From Clostridium estertheticum (GTDB lineage Bacteria; Bacillota; Clostridia; Clostridiales; Clostridiaceae), in NCBI RefSeq assembly GCF_011065935.2, contig NZ_JAAMNH020000001.1:703001-767000 (forward strand): a DNA stretch of 64,000 bases. Direction: 5' to 3'. The notes under the pieces were generated by a model. It was not told the origin of the DNA. It saw only the letters and a program-made list of their open reading frames with translations, and made no database searches. This document shows, piece by piece, positions 35,976 to 45,457 of the stretch. The translations under genes and the position numbers were made by a program. Position 1 is the stretch's first letter; the number at the start of each line of letters is the position of its first letter.

Positions 35976-38900
35976 GTGAAAAAATTTAAAAGAGTACTAG
36001 TAGCAAATAGAGGCGAAATTGCCATAAGAATTTTTAGAGCCTGTCATGAACTTGGAATTCGTACGGTGGCGATTTATTCTAATGAGGACAAATATTCCCT
36101 TTTCAAAACTAAGGCAGATGAAGCTTATTTAATTGGAGAAAACAGAAGTCCTGTTGAGGCATATTTAAATATTGAAGAGATAATAAGCCTTGCACTTAAA
36201 AAAGGAGTAGATGCCATTCACCCAGGCTATGGCTTTTTATCAGAGAACCCTGAATTCGCGAAAAAATGTGCTAGTGCAGGTATTGAATTTATAGGACCTA
36301 CCGCTGAAATGATGGATAAACTAGGGGATAAAATTAAATCTAAAATTGTAGCAAATGCAGTGGGAGTTCCTACTATACCTGGAGATAAAAAAGAAGTTGA
36401 AACAATTGAGGAAGCGAAGAAACTTGCAGACAAATGTGGATATCCGGTTATGTTAAAGGCGGTTGCTGGTGGTGGTGGACGCGGTATGCGAATTGTAAGA
36501 AATGAGGGAGAACTTGCCTCTTCTTATAGAAGTGCTAAAAGTGAAGCAAAGAAAGCCTTTGGTATTGACCATCTTTATATAGAAAAATATCTTGAAAAGT
36601 CTAAACATATAGAAGTACAGGTTCTTGGAGACAAGTTTGGTAATCTTGTTCATTTGTATGAAAGAGACTGCTCTATTCAGAGAAGGCACCAAAAAGTTGT
36701 AGAGTACACTCCCGCCTTTTCGATATCGCAGGAAAAAAGAAATGAAATCTGTAATGATGCCTTAAAAATAGCTAGATCAGTAAATTATAGAAGTGCTGGA
36801 ACCTTGGAGTTCTTAGTTGATACTCATGGAAATCATTATTTTATAGAAATGAATCCTAGAATTCAAGTTGAACATACCATTACAGAAATGGTAACAGGGA
36901 TTGATATAGTTCAAAGTCAAATACTTATAGCAGAAGATTATGCTCTAAATTCTGAAAATATTGGAATTTATTCTCAAGAAGATGTTAAGCTTCACGGATA
37001 TTCTATTCAGTGCCGAATAACAACAGAGGATCCTTCTAATAATTTTGCACCAGATACTGGGAAAATAGAAGAATATAGAACTGGTTCTGGCTTTGGAATA
37101 AGGCTAGATGGGGGTAATGGTTTTGCTGGGGCAGTAATTAGTCCTTACTATGATAGTCTATTGGTAAAAACCATATCATGGTCTAGAACCTTTCAAGATG
37201 CTATAAAGAAGTCTATAAGAGCTGTGGAAGAAACTAGAATTACTGGAGTAAAGACCAATATAGGTTTTCTAATTAATGTATTGAATCATCCTACTTTTTT
37301 AAAGGGAGAATGTAATACTGATTTTATTGAAGAAAATCCTGAATTAATATCAATTGAACCTAAGGCAGATGAAGAAAGCAGAGTGCTAAAATTCATTGGA
37401 GAAAAAGTTGTAAATGAAACTAATGGTATTAAAAAGCTTTATGATGTGCCACAAGTTCCTAAAATTATAATGCCAGAAAAATTAAGTGGAACAAAACAGA
37501 TTTTAGATATGCAGGGTACAGAAGGCCTTTTGAAATGGGTTAAAGATCAGAATAAATTATTGTTAACAGATACCACTATGAGAGATGCTCATCAATCCCT
37601 AATGGCAACTAGAGTGAGAACAAAGGATATGTTAAAGATAGCAAATGCAACCTCTGTTTATGGAGGGGATTTGTTTTCACTTGAGATGTGGGGAGGAGCT
37701 ACTTTTGATGTAGCCTACCGTTTTTTAAATGAATCCCCATGGGAAAGGCTAACGCAGCTACGATCGAAAATTCCTAATGTGCTTTTCCAAATGCTTATAC
37801 GTGGAGCAAATGCAGTAGGTTATAAAAATTATCCGGATAATATAATTCGTGAATTTATTAAAGAATCTGCAGATACTGGCATTGATGTTTTTAGAATTTT
37901 TGATTCACTAAATTGGTTAAAGGGGATGGAAATTTCAATTGATGAAGTTCTTAAAAGTGGTAAGGTCGCAGAAGCTTGTATTTGTTATACAGGGGATATC
38001 TTAAATGATAAAAAAGATAAATATAATTTAGATTATTATATAAAGCTGGCAAAGGAAATTGAAAAAACAGGGGCTCATATTTTAGGAATAAAAGATATGT
38101 CAGCCTTACTTAAACCCCATGCTGCCTTTAAGCTAATTGATGCACTAAAGAAAGAAGTAGGAATGCCTATTCATCTTCATACCCACGATACTACAGGCAA
38201 TGGAGTTGCCACAGTACTTATGGCGGCCCAAGCTGGCGTGGACATTGTAGATACTGCCTTTAATAGTATGTCAGGGCTTACTAGTCAACCAGCACTAAAC
38301 TCTGTTGTTGCAGCACTTAAAAATACTGATAGAGATACTGGTATTGAACTTAAAGGAATTCAAGGAATTTCAGATTATTGGGATGCAGTAAGACCAGTTT
38401 ATTATAAGTTTGAATCAGGGCTCAAATCTGGTTCCGCTGAAATTTATAGGTATGAGATTCCAGGAGGTCAATACTCAAATCTTAAACCTCAGGTAGAAAG
38501 TTTTGGTCTTGGACATAAATTTAGCGAAATTAAAGAAACTTATAAAGTGGTAAATGATATGGTAGGGGATATTGTAAAGGTAACCCCCTCCTCTAAGATG
38601 GTGGGAGATTTTGCAATATTTATGGTTCAAAATGAACTTACACCAGAGAATATATACGACAAAGCAGCTAATATGGCTTTCCCAGATTCCGTTGTAGCAT
38701 ACTTTAAAGGAATGATGGGTCAACCAATGGGAGGCTTCCCAGAAAGACTTCAGAAATTAGTTTTGAAAGGCGCGGAGCCAATAACCGCAAGACCTGGCGA
38801 ATTACTTCCCGATGAAGATTTTACTGCCATAGAAAAACACTTAATAGAAAAATTTAATATTACCCCAGATAAAAAAGATTTACTAAGCTATTCCTTATAT

Positions 38901-39404
38901 CCTGAGGTATTCGATGGCTATATAAAATACACTAAGGAGTATGGAGATTTAAGTAGAATCGGAAGTGATGTTTATTTCCACGGACTATATGAGGGTGAAA
39001 CCTGTGAAGCAGAAATCGCTGATGGAAAAACCTACATGATAAAGCTACTTAAAATTGGTAAATTAGATTTAGAAGGCAACAAAGTTGTTGCTTTTGAAGT
39101 GGATGGAAACAGAAGAGAAATAAAAATAAAAGACAGAAATAACAAAGCTCTACAAGAATTTTTATCTACAGAAATGGCGGATCCATCAAATCCATTAGAG
39201 ATTGGGGCTCCAATACCTGGAACTGTTTCAGCCATTTTAGTCGCACAGGGTGATACAGTTACTGAAAATCAACCATTAATGATAGTAGAGGCTATGAAGA
39301 TGGAGACTAGAGTAAGCGCATCTGTCTCAGGTGTAATTGAATCAATTGTTGTCAAAGAAGGTCAACAAGTAAAGGCCGGAGAACTTTTAATAAATTTAAA
39401 ATAG
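35976..39404 (+). CDS. pyc: Pyruvate carboxylase
   Basis: The 1142-aa single-chain enzyme converts pyruvate, bicarbonate and ATP to oxaloacetate for anaplerosis. Order of domains: biotin carboxylase (1-450, with GGGGRGMR and EMNPRIQVEHT), carboxyltransferase (about 530-800, with TTMRDAHQS and THDTTGN), the PYC/OADA central domain, and a biotinyl domain with the target lysine in AMKME near the end. GTG 35976 is preferred because AGGGGG lies 8 nt upstream; ATG 35931 has no site. It is a single gene. Confidence 0.95.
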   Translation: MKKFKRVLVANRGEIAIRIFRACHELGIRTVAIYSNEDKYSLFKTKADEAYLIGENRSPVEAYLNIEEIISLALKKGVDAIHPGYGFLSENPEFAKKCASAGIEFIGPTAEMMDKLGDKIKSKIVANAVGVPTIPGDKKEVETIEEAKKLADKCGYPVMLKAVAGGGGRGMRIVRNEGELASSYRSAKSEAKKAFGIDHLYIEKYLEKSKHIEVQVLGDKFGNLVHLYERDCSIQRRHQKVVEYTPAFSISQEKRNEICNDALKIARSVNYRSAGTLEFLVDTHGNHYFIEMNPRIQVEHTITEMVTGIDIVQSQILIAEDYALNSENIGIYSQEDVKLHGYSIQCRITTEDPSNNFAPDTGKIEEYRTGSGFGIRLDGGNGFAGAVISPYYDSLLVKTISWSRTFQDAIKKSIRAVEETRITGVKTNIGFLINVLNHPTFLKGECNTDFIEENPELISIEPKADEESRVLKFIGEKVVNETNGIKKLYDVPQVPKIIMPEKLSGTKQILDMQGTEGLLKWVKDQNKLLLTDTTMRDAHQSLMATRVRTKDMLKIANATSVYGGDLFSLEMWGGATFDVAYRFLNESPWERLTQLRSKIPNVLFQMLIRGANAVGYKNYPDNIIREFIKESADTGIDVFRIFDSLNWLKGMEISIDEVLKSGKVAEACICYTGDILNDKKDKYNLDYYIKLAKEIEKTGAHILGIKDMSALLKPHAAFKLIDALKKEVGMPIHLHTHDTTGNGVATVLMAAQAGVDIVDTAFNSMSGLTSQPALNSVVAALKNTDRDTGIELKGIQGISDYWDAVRPVYYKFESGLKSGSAEIYRYEIPGGQYSNLKPQVESFGLGHKFSEIKETYKVVNDMVGDIVKVTPSSKMVGDFAIFMVQNELTPENIYDKAANMAFPDSVVAYFKGMMGQPMGGFPERLQKLVLKGAEPITARPGELLPDEDFTAIEKHLIEKFNITPDKKDLLSYSLYPEVFDGYIKYTKEYGDLSRIGSDVYFHGLYEGETCEAEIADGKTYMIKLLKIGKLDLEGNKVVAFEVDGNRREIKIKDRNNKALQEFLSTEMADPSNPLEIGAPIPGTVSAILVAQGDTVTENQPLMIVEAMKMETRVSASVSGVIESIVVKEGQQVKAGELLINLK

Positions 39405-39406
39405 GT

Positions 39407-39444
39407 GGTGCCACCCACGTGGCAAGTGGCATGTGGGTGGCACC
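39407..39444. repeat. Dispersed palindromic repeat, copy 4 (reverse orientation)
   Basis: Twelve-bp arms, GGTGCCACCCAC and GTGGGTGGCACC, around GTGGCAAGTGGCAT, the reverse complement of the usual core. It begins 2 nt after the pyruvate carboxylase stop codon and may serve as its 3' hairpin. Confidence 0.8.
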
Positions 39445-39619
39445 TTAGGATTATTTATCATCCAGATCTTCATATTGAAGCACCCCAGGTGATGATTTAA
39501 GGGAAAAGGTATACTTTTGTTATAAAAAGTATGCCTTTAATAATACATATGGGGTGATTAAAATAGTGAAGGAGGATACAAATTATGCTTTTTTTGTCCT
39601 CTTTTTAATTTGCATAATA

Positions 39620-39633
39620 AGTAAACGTTTATA
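39620..39633 (+). promoter_or_regulatory. CRE-like catabolite operator upstream of first GH3 cassette
   Basis: AGTAAACGTTTATA has the palindromic core TAAACGTTTA expected of CcpA sites. The surrounding region (39585-39750) is clearly similar to 45020-45165, which has a related site. A TATAAT box is found about 85 nt downstream. The gap 39445-39799 holds no other gene. Confidence 0.5.
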
Positions 39634-39799
39634 TATGGCAATATAATACCGAAAATAGGTTAAAAAAGATAAAGAATATTCTATATAGATTTACTATAAT
39701 TATACTATAAGATAGAACTTTCATAGGCATTAAGATAAAAGGAGAACTTAGTAGGTTTTCCTAATGAATTCAATCAATAATAAAAAGGAGATAGATTTA

Positions 39800-39955
39800 A
39801 TGAAATTAATCGAAAAAGATTATGAATTTAGGGGGTTCAATAGATAAGTTCGTTTTATACTTTGTAAAAATTCAAGGCATGCGTTTATAGATAATACAGG
39901 AAATTGTAAGCAGGCTGAGGATTTAATTGAAGAAATCATTACATTTATTAGGTAA
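39800..39955 (+). pseudogene. Internally deleted alpha/beta-hydrolase remnant
   Basis: An ATG with an AAGGAG site starts a 15-codon frame (MKLIEKDYEFRGFNR) that ends in a stop. From 39878 another frame reads HAFIDNTGNCKQAEDLIEEI and ends at TAA 39953-39955. The latter matches the C-terminus of the hydrolase remnant at 45180 (DHAFIDKIGQYPQAED). So only the two ends of an esterase-like gene survive, directly upstream of the GH3 gene. Confidence 0.6.
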
Positions 39956-39983
39956 TAATATTATTTTATTTGGAGGGTGAATT

Positions 39984-42272
39984 ATGAAGATAAATATTAA
40001 AGAATTAGTTGGAAAAATGACTTTAGAAGAAAAGGCTTCATTATGTTCAGGTGAGAATTTTTGGGAAACCAAGAGCATTGAGAGACTGGGAATACAATCT
40101 ATAATGATGACGGATGGACCTCATGGTCTTAGAAAACAGGCTGCAAATGCAGATCATATGGGATTAAATGAAAGTGTACCTGCTACTTGCTTTCCTACAG
40201 CAGCTTCCTTAGCAACTTCCTGGGATAGAGAGCTTATGTATAAGCTAGGGCAGACACTCGGAGAAGAATGTCAAGCAGAGGATGTAGCAATAATATTAGG
40301 ACCAGGTATAAATATTAAGAGATCTCCTCTATGTGGTAGGAATTTCGAATATTTTTCTGAGGATCCGGTTCTTAGTGGAGAACTGGGAGCAGCTCATGTA
40401 AATGGAGTACAAAGCCTAGGAATAGGAACTTCCGTTAAGCACTTTGCTGCGAATAATCAGGAACATGATCGCATGACCATAAGTGCTGAAATTGATGAAA
40501 GAACTTTAAGAGAAATATACTTAACAGCCTTTGAAATACTTATTAAGAAAGCAAAGCCATGGACAGTAATGTGTGCTTATAATAAGATAAATGGCACCTA
40601 TTGTTCAGAAAATAAAAAGTTATTAACGGATATCCTTAGGGAAGAGTGGGGCTTTGATGGTTTTGTTGTATCTGATTGGGGGGCTGTGGATATAAGAACG
40701 AATTCTTTAAAGGCAGGGTTAGATTTAGAGATGCCAGGAGCGAATGGGTATACAGATAAGCAAATCGTTGAAGCTATAAAAAATGGAGAATTAGACGAAG
40801 AAATTTTAGATAGGGCAGTACAAAACATAGTAACTATACTCCTCAAAGCTAAGGAAGGCAAAAAGAAAAATGTTACTTATGATAAAGTAGAACATCATAG
40901 ACTTGCTAGAGAAATTGCTAGGGACTGCATAGTATTACTTAAAAGTGAGGGCAATATTTTGCCATTAAATAAAGATAGCTTAAAGCATATTGCAGTTATA
41001 GGAGAGTTTGCTAAAAATCCTAGGTATCAAGGGGGCGGAAGCTCTCATGTCAATGCTACAAAGGTAGAAAATGCTTATAATGAAATACTAAAAATTGTAG
41101 GAGTGGATAGCAAAATAAGTTATGCAAAAGGCTATGATTTAAAGAATGATGTTATAGATAGGTCGTTAATAGGAATTGCAAAGGAAGTAGCGAAAAAATC
41201 TGAGGTGGCGATATTGTTTGTTGGCTTACCAGACTCTTTTGAATCAGAAGGTTATGATAGAAAGCACATGGATATGCCACAAAGTCATGTGAAATTGATA
41301 GAAGAAGTGCTGGAGGTTCAAAGGAATGTAATTGTGGTATTAAGCAATGGTTCGATAGTTAATATGACATCATGGAATAAAGAGGTTAAGGGAATTTTGG
41401 AAGCAGGACTTTCGGGGCAGGCTGGTGGAGGTGCTATTGCAGATGTATTATTTGGTATAGCAAACCCCAGTGCCAAGCTCCCGGAAACCATCCCTTTGAA
41501 GCTTTCAGATACTCCAGCATATTTAAACTTCCCAGGAGAAAAGGGGAAGGTTTCATATAAAGAAGGGATATTTGTAGGCTATAGATATTATGATAAGAAG
41601 CAAATGGATGTGCTATACCCTTTTGGACATGGATTATCCTATACTACCTTTGAATATAGGGATTTATCTTTAAGTAGCAGTAAAATAAAAGATAGTGACA
41701 TACTAGAAGTTAAGGTTAAGGTTAAAAATACAGGAAAAATATTTGGGAAAGAAATTATACAGCTTTATGTAAGAGATATTTATAGTACTGTAATTCGTCC
41801 AGAAAAAGAGTTGAAAGCCTTTGATAAGGTAGAATTACAAGCAGGAGAAGAAAAGGAAGTAACCTTTGAATTAGGAAAGAGAGCTTTTGCTTATTATGAT
41901 GAAGTATTTAAGGCTTGGATTGTAGAAGGAGGAGAATTCGAGATTTTAATAGGTAAATCTTCAAGAGAAATTTGTTTGAAAGAAGTTTTATATGTAGAAT
42001 CCACGAAAGTACCAAGAAGCAAGTTTAATAGATATACAAAGCTGAAAGAATGGATGAGTGATGCAACTGGATGTGCCTTAGTTCAGCCTATACTAGCTAA
42101 GTTTAATGAAGCTACAGGAATGCTAGATTCAGGGGACGAAAGTACCAAGGTAATGATGGAAGCTATGTTTGCTGATATGCCAATATGTAAGCTTATTAAT
42201 TTTAGCCAAGGAATGTTTAGTGAGGACATGTTAAATCAAGTTATTGATGCAGTAAACAATGTAGAACAATAA
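39984..42272 (+). CDS. GH3 family beta-glucosidase-like enzyme
   Basis: The 762-aa protein has the GH3 N-terminal TIM barrel (KHFAANNQEHDR; nucleophile D in GFVVSDWGAVD near residue 230), the second alpha/beta domain, and a fibronectin III-like C-terminal domain. It lacks a signal peptide, so it likely acts inside the cell on imported oligosaccharides. GGAGGG precedes the ATG. Substrate could be beta-glucosides or xylosides; a GH39 xylosidase-type gene follows. Confidence 0.87.
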   Translation: MKINIKELVGKMTLEEKASLCSGENFWETKSIERLGIQSIMMTDGPHGLRKQAANADHMGLNESVPATCFPTAASLATSWDRELMYKLGQTLGEECQAEDVAIILGPGINIKRSPLCGRNFEYFSEDPVLSGELGAAHVNGVQSLGIGTSVKHFAANNQEHDRMTISAEIDERTLREIYLTAFEILIKKAKPWTVMCAYNKINGTYCSENKKLLTDILREEWGFDGFVVSDWGAVDIRTNSLKAGLDLEMPGANGYTDKQIVEAIKNGELDEEILDRAVQNIVTILLKAKEGKKKNVTYDKVEHHRLAREIARDCIVLLKSEGNILPLNKDSLKHIAVIGEFAKNPRYQGGGSSHVNATKVENAYNEILKIVGVDSKISYAKGYDLKNDVIDRSLIGIAKEVAKKSEVAILFVGLPDSFESEGYDRKHMDMPQSHVKLIEEVLEVQRNVIVVLSNGSIVNMTSWNKEVKGILEAGLSGQAGGGAIADVLFGIANPSAKLPETIPLKLSDTPAYLNFPGEKGKVSYKEGIFVGYRYYDKKQMDVLYPFGHGLSYTTFEYRDLSLSSSKIKDSDILEVKVKVKNTGKIFGKEIIQLYVRDIYSTVIRPEKELKAFDKVELQAGEEKEVTFELGKRAFAYYDEVFKAWIVEGGEFEILIGKSSREICLKEVLYVESTKVPRSKFNRYTKLKEWMSDATGCALVQPILAKFNEATGMLDSGDESTKVMMEAMFADMPICKLINFSQGMFSEDMLNQVIDAVNNVEQ

Positions 42273-42381
42273 AAATGTGCTATTATGATAGAGTTATTTA
42301 TGTTATTTAATTAAATCATTAAAGAAAAAATCAGTTAGATAAAACTAAAGTTTTTATAACAACAAAATATATTGTTAATTT

Positions 42382-42415
42382 ACCCATATGTACTTAAACA
42401 TATGGGTTTGTGTTT
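42382..42415 (+). terminator. Rho-independent terminator after GH3 gene
   Basis: ACCCATATGT (42382-42391) pairs perfectly with ACATATGGGT (42398-42407), followed by TTGTGTTT. Confidence 0.7.
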
Positions 42416-42509
42416 ATTCATAAATATGTTACAATTTTAATATAATGGTAAAATTATAATTAGGAACTAGATAACTTACTTATGCACATATTTTATAAAA
42501 GAGGTGATT

Positions 42510-45017
42510 ATGGTGGATTACATGTATGAAATAATAAAATTTAGTAATGTACTGCCTATAAAAATATTTATTCATAAAGTAAACTATGTACCCAATCATT
42601 GGCATGAAAGCCTGGAACTGTTATTCATTTTATCAGGAAAAGTTAATATTGTAATAGATGGAATAAAGTATGAGCTTAATGAAGAGGATGTTATTGTCAT
42701 TAATTCTAACGAAATTCATGCCTTGACCTCACAGGAGGACAATATGATTTTAGCTCTTCAAATTCCAATTGAATATATTAAAAACCATTATGATAATTTT
42801 ACTGATATTAGCTTTAATTGCAAATCCTTTATGTATCAACATGAAGACCAATATAGATTTAACGTAATAAAAAATATGTTAGCTGAAATGATGTGGATTT
42901 ATAACAAAGCAGAAGATGGTTTTGAGTTAAAACTACAAAGCTTGCTATTTGAGCTAGTATACAACTTATTTAAAAAATTTAAAGTTATAAAGGATGAAAA
43001 ACAAAATAAAAGTAGTAATAAATATTTAGAAAGGTTATCTAGAATCATTAGCTATGTAGGAGAGAATTATAAGAAAAAAATTTCCTTGAATACATTAGCA
43101 AAACAAGAGTACTTATCTGTATTTTACTTATCTAAGTTTTTTCAAAAGTATATGGGTATGAACTTTTCAACCTATATCAACAGCATAAGGCTACAGCATG
43201 CTGCGAAGGATTTAGTATACGCAGATATGTCAATCTCACAGATAGCTTTGGATAATGGTTTTTCAAATGAAAAGTCTTTTCTTAACACGTTTAAAGAGGG
43301 ATATGGCGATACTCCAAGTCAATATAGAAAAAAAATAAAAAATAATTTAAATGATTTTGTGGAACAAAAAAGTCAAGCTATAAATTATTTGGAGCTAGAT
43401 AGCAGCAATGTTTTTACAACACTTTTTAAGTATTTAAATATAAAAAATAAACCTAATAGGGATGAGAGAGAGTTTATATTAAAAGATCTAGGAGCGGTTG
43501 ATGTTTCCAAAGTTAGTAGAAAGATAAATCATAATTGGAAGATGCTTACCACTATTGGAAAGGCAAAGGATGGGTTATTTGCTGAGGTACAAAAACAGTT
43601 AGAAAAGATTCAAAAGGACATAGGTTTTAAGTATATTAGATTTCATGGAATTTTTGATGATGAAATGATGGTATATGATGAAGACGAAGCAGGAAACCCT
43701 ATATTTAATTTTAGTTATGTTGATAAGCTATTTGACTTTTTTTATAGTGTTGGATTAAAACCTTTTGTAGAATTAGGTTTTATGCCCTCTAAATTAGCTA
43801 AAGCCAGCTACACTGCATTTTACAGAAAGAGCATTATTAGTATGCCTAAAGACATTAATAAATGGAACATGCTAATAAAAAAATTTGTGGAGCATTGTAT
43901 ATATAGATATGGAAAAGAAGAGGTAGAAAAATGGTATTTTGAGGTTTGGAATGAGCCAGAATTAACTAATGTTTTCTGGTTTGATAGTGAAGAGGATTAT
44001 TATAAGCTTTATGAAGATACATATCAAAGTATTAAAAAAATTTCTATGGACATAAAAGTAGGTGGGCCATCAATAGTATCCGTCACTTCTATAGGTTTTA
44101 ACTGGCTAGAGAGATTTTTGAGATTTTGTAATCATAATGACTGCAGACCAGATTTTGTATCTTTTCATAGCTATCCCCATGAAACAAATTCAAATATCTT
44201 TGATTGTAATTTTGAAAAAGAAATGCCCATGGTTACAATATCAGAAAATGAAGAGTATCTGGCAGAGGTGATCAATAAAATAAAATATATTACGAAGGAA
44301 GCTGGGTTAGAGCATAGGGAAATACATATGACAGAATGGAATTCAAATGCCTGGCACAGGGATTTGTGTAATGATACCTGCTATAAAGTAGCGTATATTG
44401 TTAAAAATATAGTAGAAAATATGGATAGTATCTCTAGCTTTGCTTACTGGACTATTACTGATTTTATTGAAGAGTTTCAAGTGCCTGCCCATACATTTCA
44501 TGGGGGATTAGGGGTTATAACGAATAATGGCATAAAAAAAGCTGCCTACTATGCTTTTTGGCTTTTAAACAAATTGGGAAATAATGTGATAGATTCAGGA
44601 GACGGATATTATATTACAGCAAGTAAAAAAGGATATCAGGTTATTCTATACCATTACTGCCATTTTGATAAACTATACAGCAGAAGAGATACTTCAAATA
44701 TTCACATTAGTGAGAGATATAATGTTTTTATAAATGATTATAACAAGGAAGTAAATTTAAAATTAATAGGATTTAAAGCAGGATTATATGAAGTTAAAGA
44801 GTACTCAGTGAATAGAACAAATGGAAGTTCCTACGACAATTGGGTTGAGATGGGATCAATCGAATATTTAAATGAAGAAGAAATCCATTATTTGAATGAC
44901 AAATCACTGCCCTCATTCAAAAAGTATGGACAGGCTATAGACCATGAATATTCAATTATTACTGGATTAATGCCTCATGAAGTCAAGTTATATGAAATAA
45001 ATTTTAAGCAAGTTTAA
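42510..45017 (+). CDS. AraC-type regulator fused to a GH39 glycoside hydrolase
   Basis: This 835-aa protein joins two functions. Residues 1-110 are a cupin sensor (HWHESLELLFIL; a histidine in NEIHAL), about 175-280 a double AraC HTH (LSRIISYVGENYKKKISL to GDTPSQYRKK), and about 320-830 a GH39 catalytic domain with acid/base Glu in WNEPE and nucleophile Glu in HMTEWN. GH39 enzymes are mostly beta-xylosidases. There is no signal peptide. It may bind a sugar and both regulate and cleave; it is flanked by GH3 genes that it may control. ATG 42510 follows AGAGGTGA. Confidence 0.85.
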   Translation: MVDYMYEIIKFSNVLPIKIFIHKVNYVPNHWHESLELLFILSGKVNIVIDGIKYELNEEDVIVINSNEIHALTSQEDNMILALQIPIEYIKNHYDNFTDISFNCKSFMYQHEDQYRFNVIKNMLAEMMWIYNKAEDGFELKLQSLLFELVYNLFKKFKVIKDEKQNKSSNKYLERLSRIISYVGENYKKKISLNTLAKQEYLSVFYLSKFFQKYMGMNFSTYINSIRLQHAAKDLVYADMSISQIALDNGFSNEKSFLNTFKEGYGDTPSQYRKKIKNNLNDFVEQKSQAINYLELDSSNVFTTLFKYLNIKNKPNRDEREFILKDLGAVDVSKVSRKINHNWKMLTTIGKAKDGLFAEVQKQLEKIQKDIGFKYIRFHGIFDDEMMVYDEDEAGNPIFNFSYVDKLFDFFYSVGLKPFVELGFMPSKLAKASYTAFYRKSIISMPKDINKWNMLIKKFVEHCIYRYGKEEVEKWYFEVWNEPELTNVFWFDSEEDYYKLYEDTYQSIKKISMDIKVGGPSIVSVTSIGFNWLERFLRFCNHNDCRPDFVSFHSYPHETNSNIFDCNFEKEMPMVTISENEEYLAEVINKIKYITKEAGLEHREIHMTEWNSNAWHRDLCNDTCYKVAYIVKNIVENMDSISSFAYWTITDFIEEFQVPAHTFHGGLGVITNNGIKKAAYYAFWLLNKLGNNVIDSGDGYYITASKKGYQVILYHYCHFDKLYSRRDTSNIHISERYNVFINDYNKEVNLKLIGFKAGLYEVKEYSVNRTNGSSYDNWVEMGSIEYLNEEEIHYLNDKSLPSFKKYGQAIDHEYSIITGLMPHEVKLYEINFKQV

Positions 45018-45055
45018 TACTTGCTTTTTTTGTCCTCTTTTCTATCCAGGAATAT

Positions 45056-45069
45056 AGCAAACGATTACA
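45056..45069 (+). promoter_or_regulatory. CRE-like catabolite operator upstream of second GH3 cassette
   Basis: AGCAAACGATTACA resembles the CcpA consensus and sits in the same place as the site at 39620 within a related promoter region. A TATAAT box lies about 65 nt downstream. The T-rich segment at 45023-45041 is shared with 39589-39606. Confidence 0.5.
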
Positions 45070-45179
45070 TATAGCAAAAAAAAGCTCTGAATAAGTTAAT
45101 AAAGGCAAGGGATTTAATTGATAGATTTATTATAATTATATCATAGAGTCGAACTAATAAAGTATTCTTCAAAATAAAA

Positions 45180-45442
45180 CCATGGTTATAATCCTTATGT
45201 TTCGCCACTTAAGCAGAATGCCAGAAACTCTTATTATTAATGCTGAATATGATTTTTTAAGATTAGAAGGTGAGGCTTATGCCAGGAAACTGATTCGTTC
45301 AGGCGTAAAAACAAAGATGGTTCGATACAATGGAGTGGACCATGCATTTATAGATAAGATAGGACAATATCCTCAGGCTGAGGACTGTATGAATGAAATT
45401 GCAAAAGGAATTAAGAAATTATTTTCTAATAAAAACAAGTAA
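45180..45442 (+). pseudogene. Truncated and frameshifted alpha/beta-hydrolase (esterase-like)
   Basis: Only the last third of a hormone-sensitive-lipase-type hydrolase remains: MPETLIINAEYDFLRLEGEA, GVKTKMVRYNGVDHAF (with the catalytic His). A preceding YNPYVSPLK segment, normally joined to this, lies in another frame around 45185-45215, so there is a frameshift as well as loss of the N-terminus. The 86-aa open frame could still be translated but would lack the catalytic Ser. Confidence 0.7.
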
Positions 45443-45457
45443 TATGGAGGCGACGGA

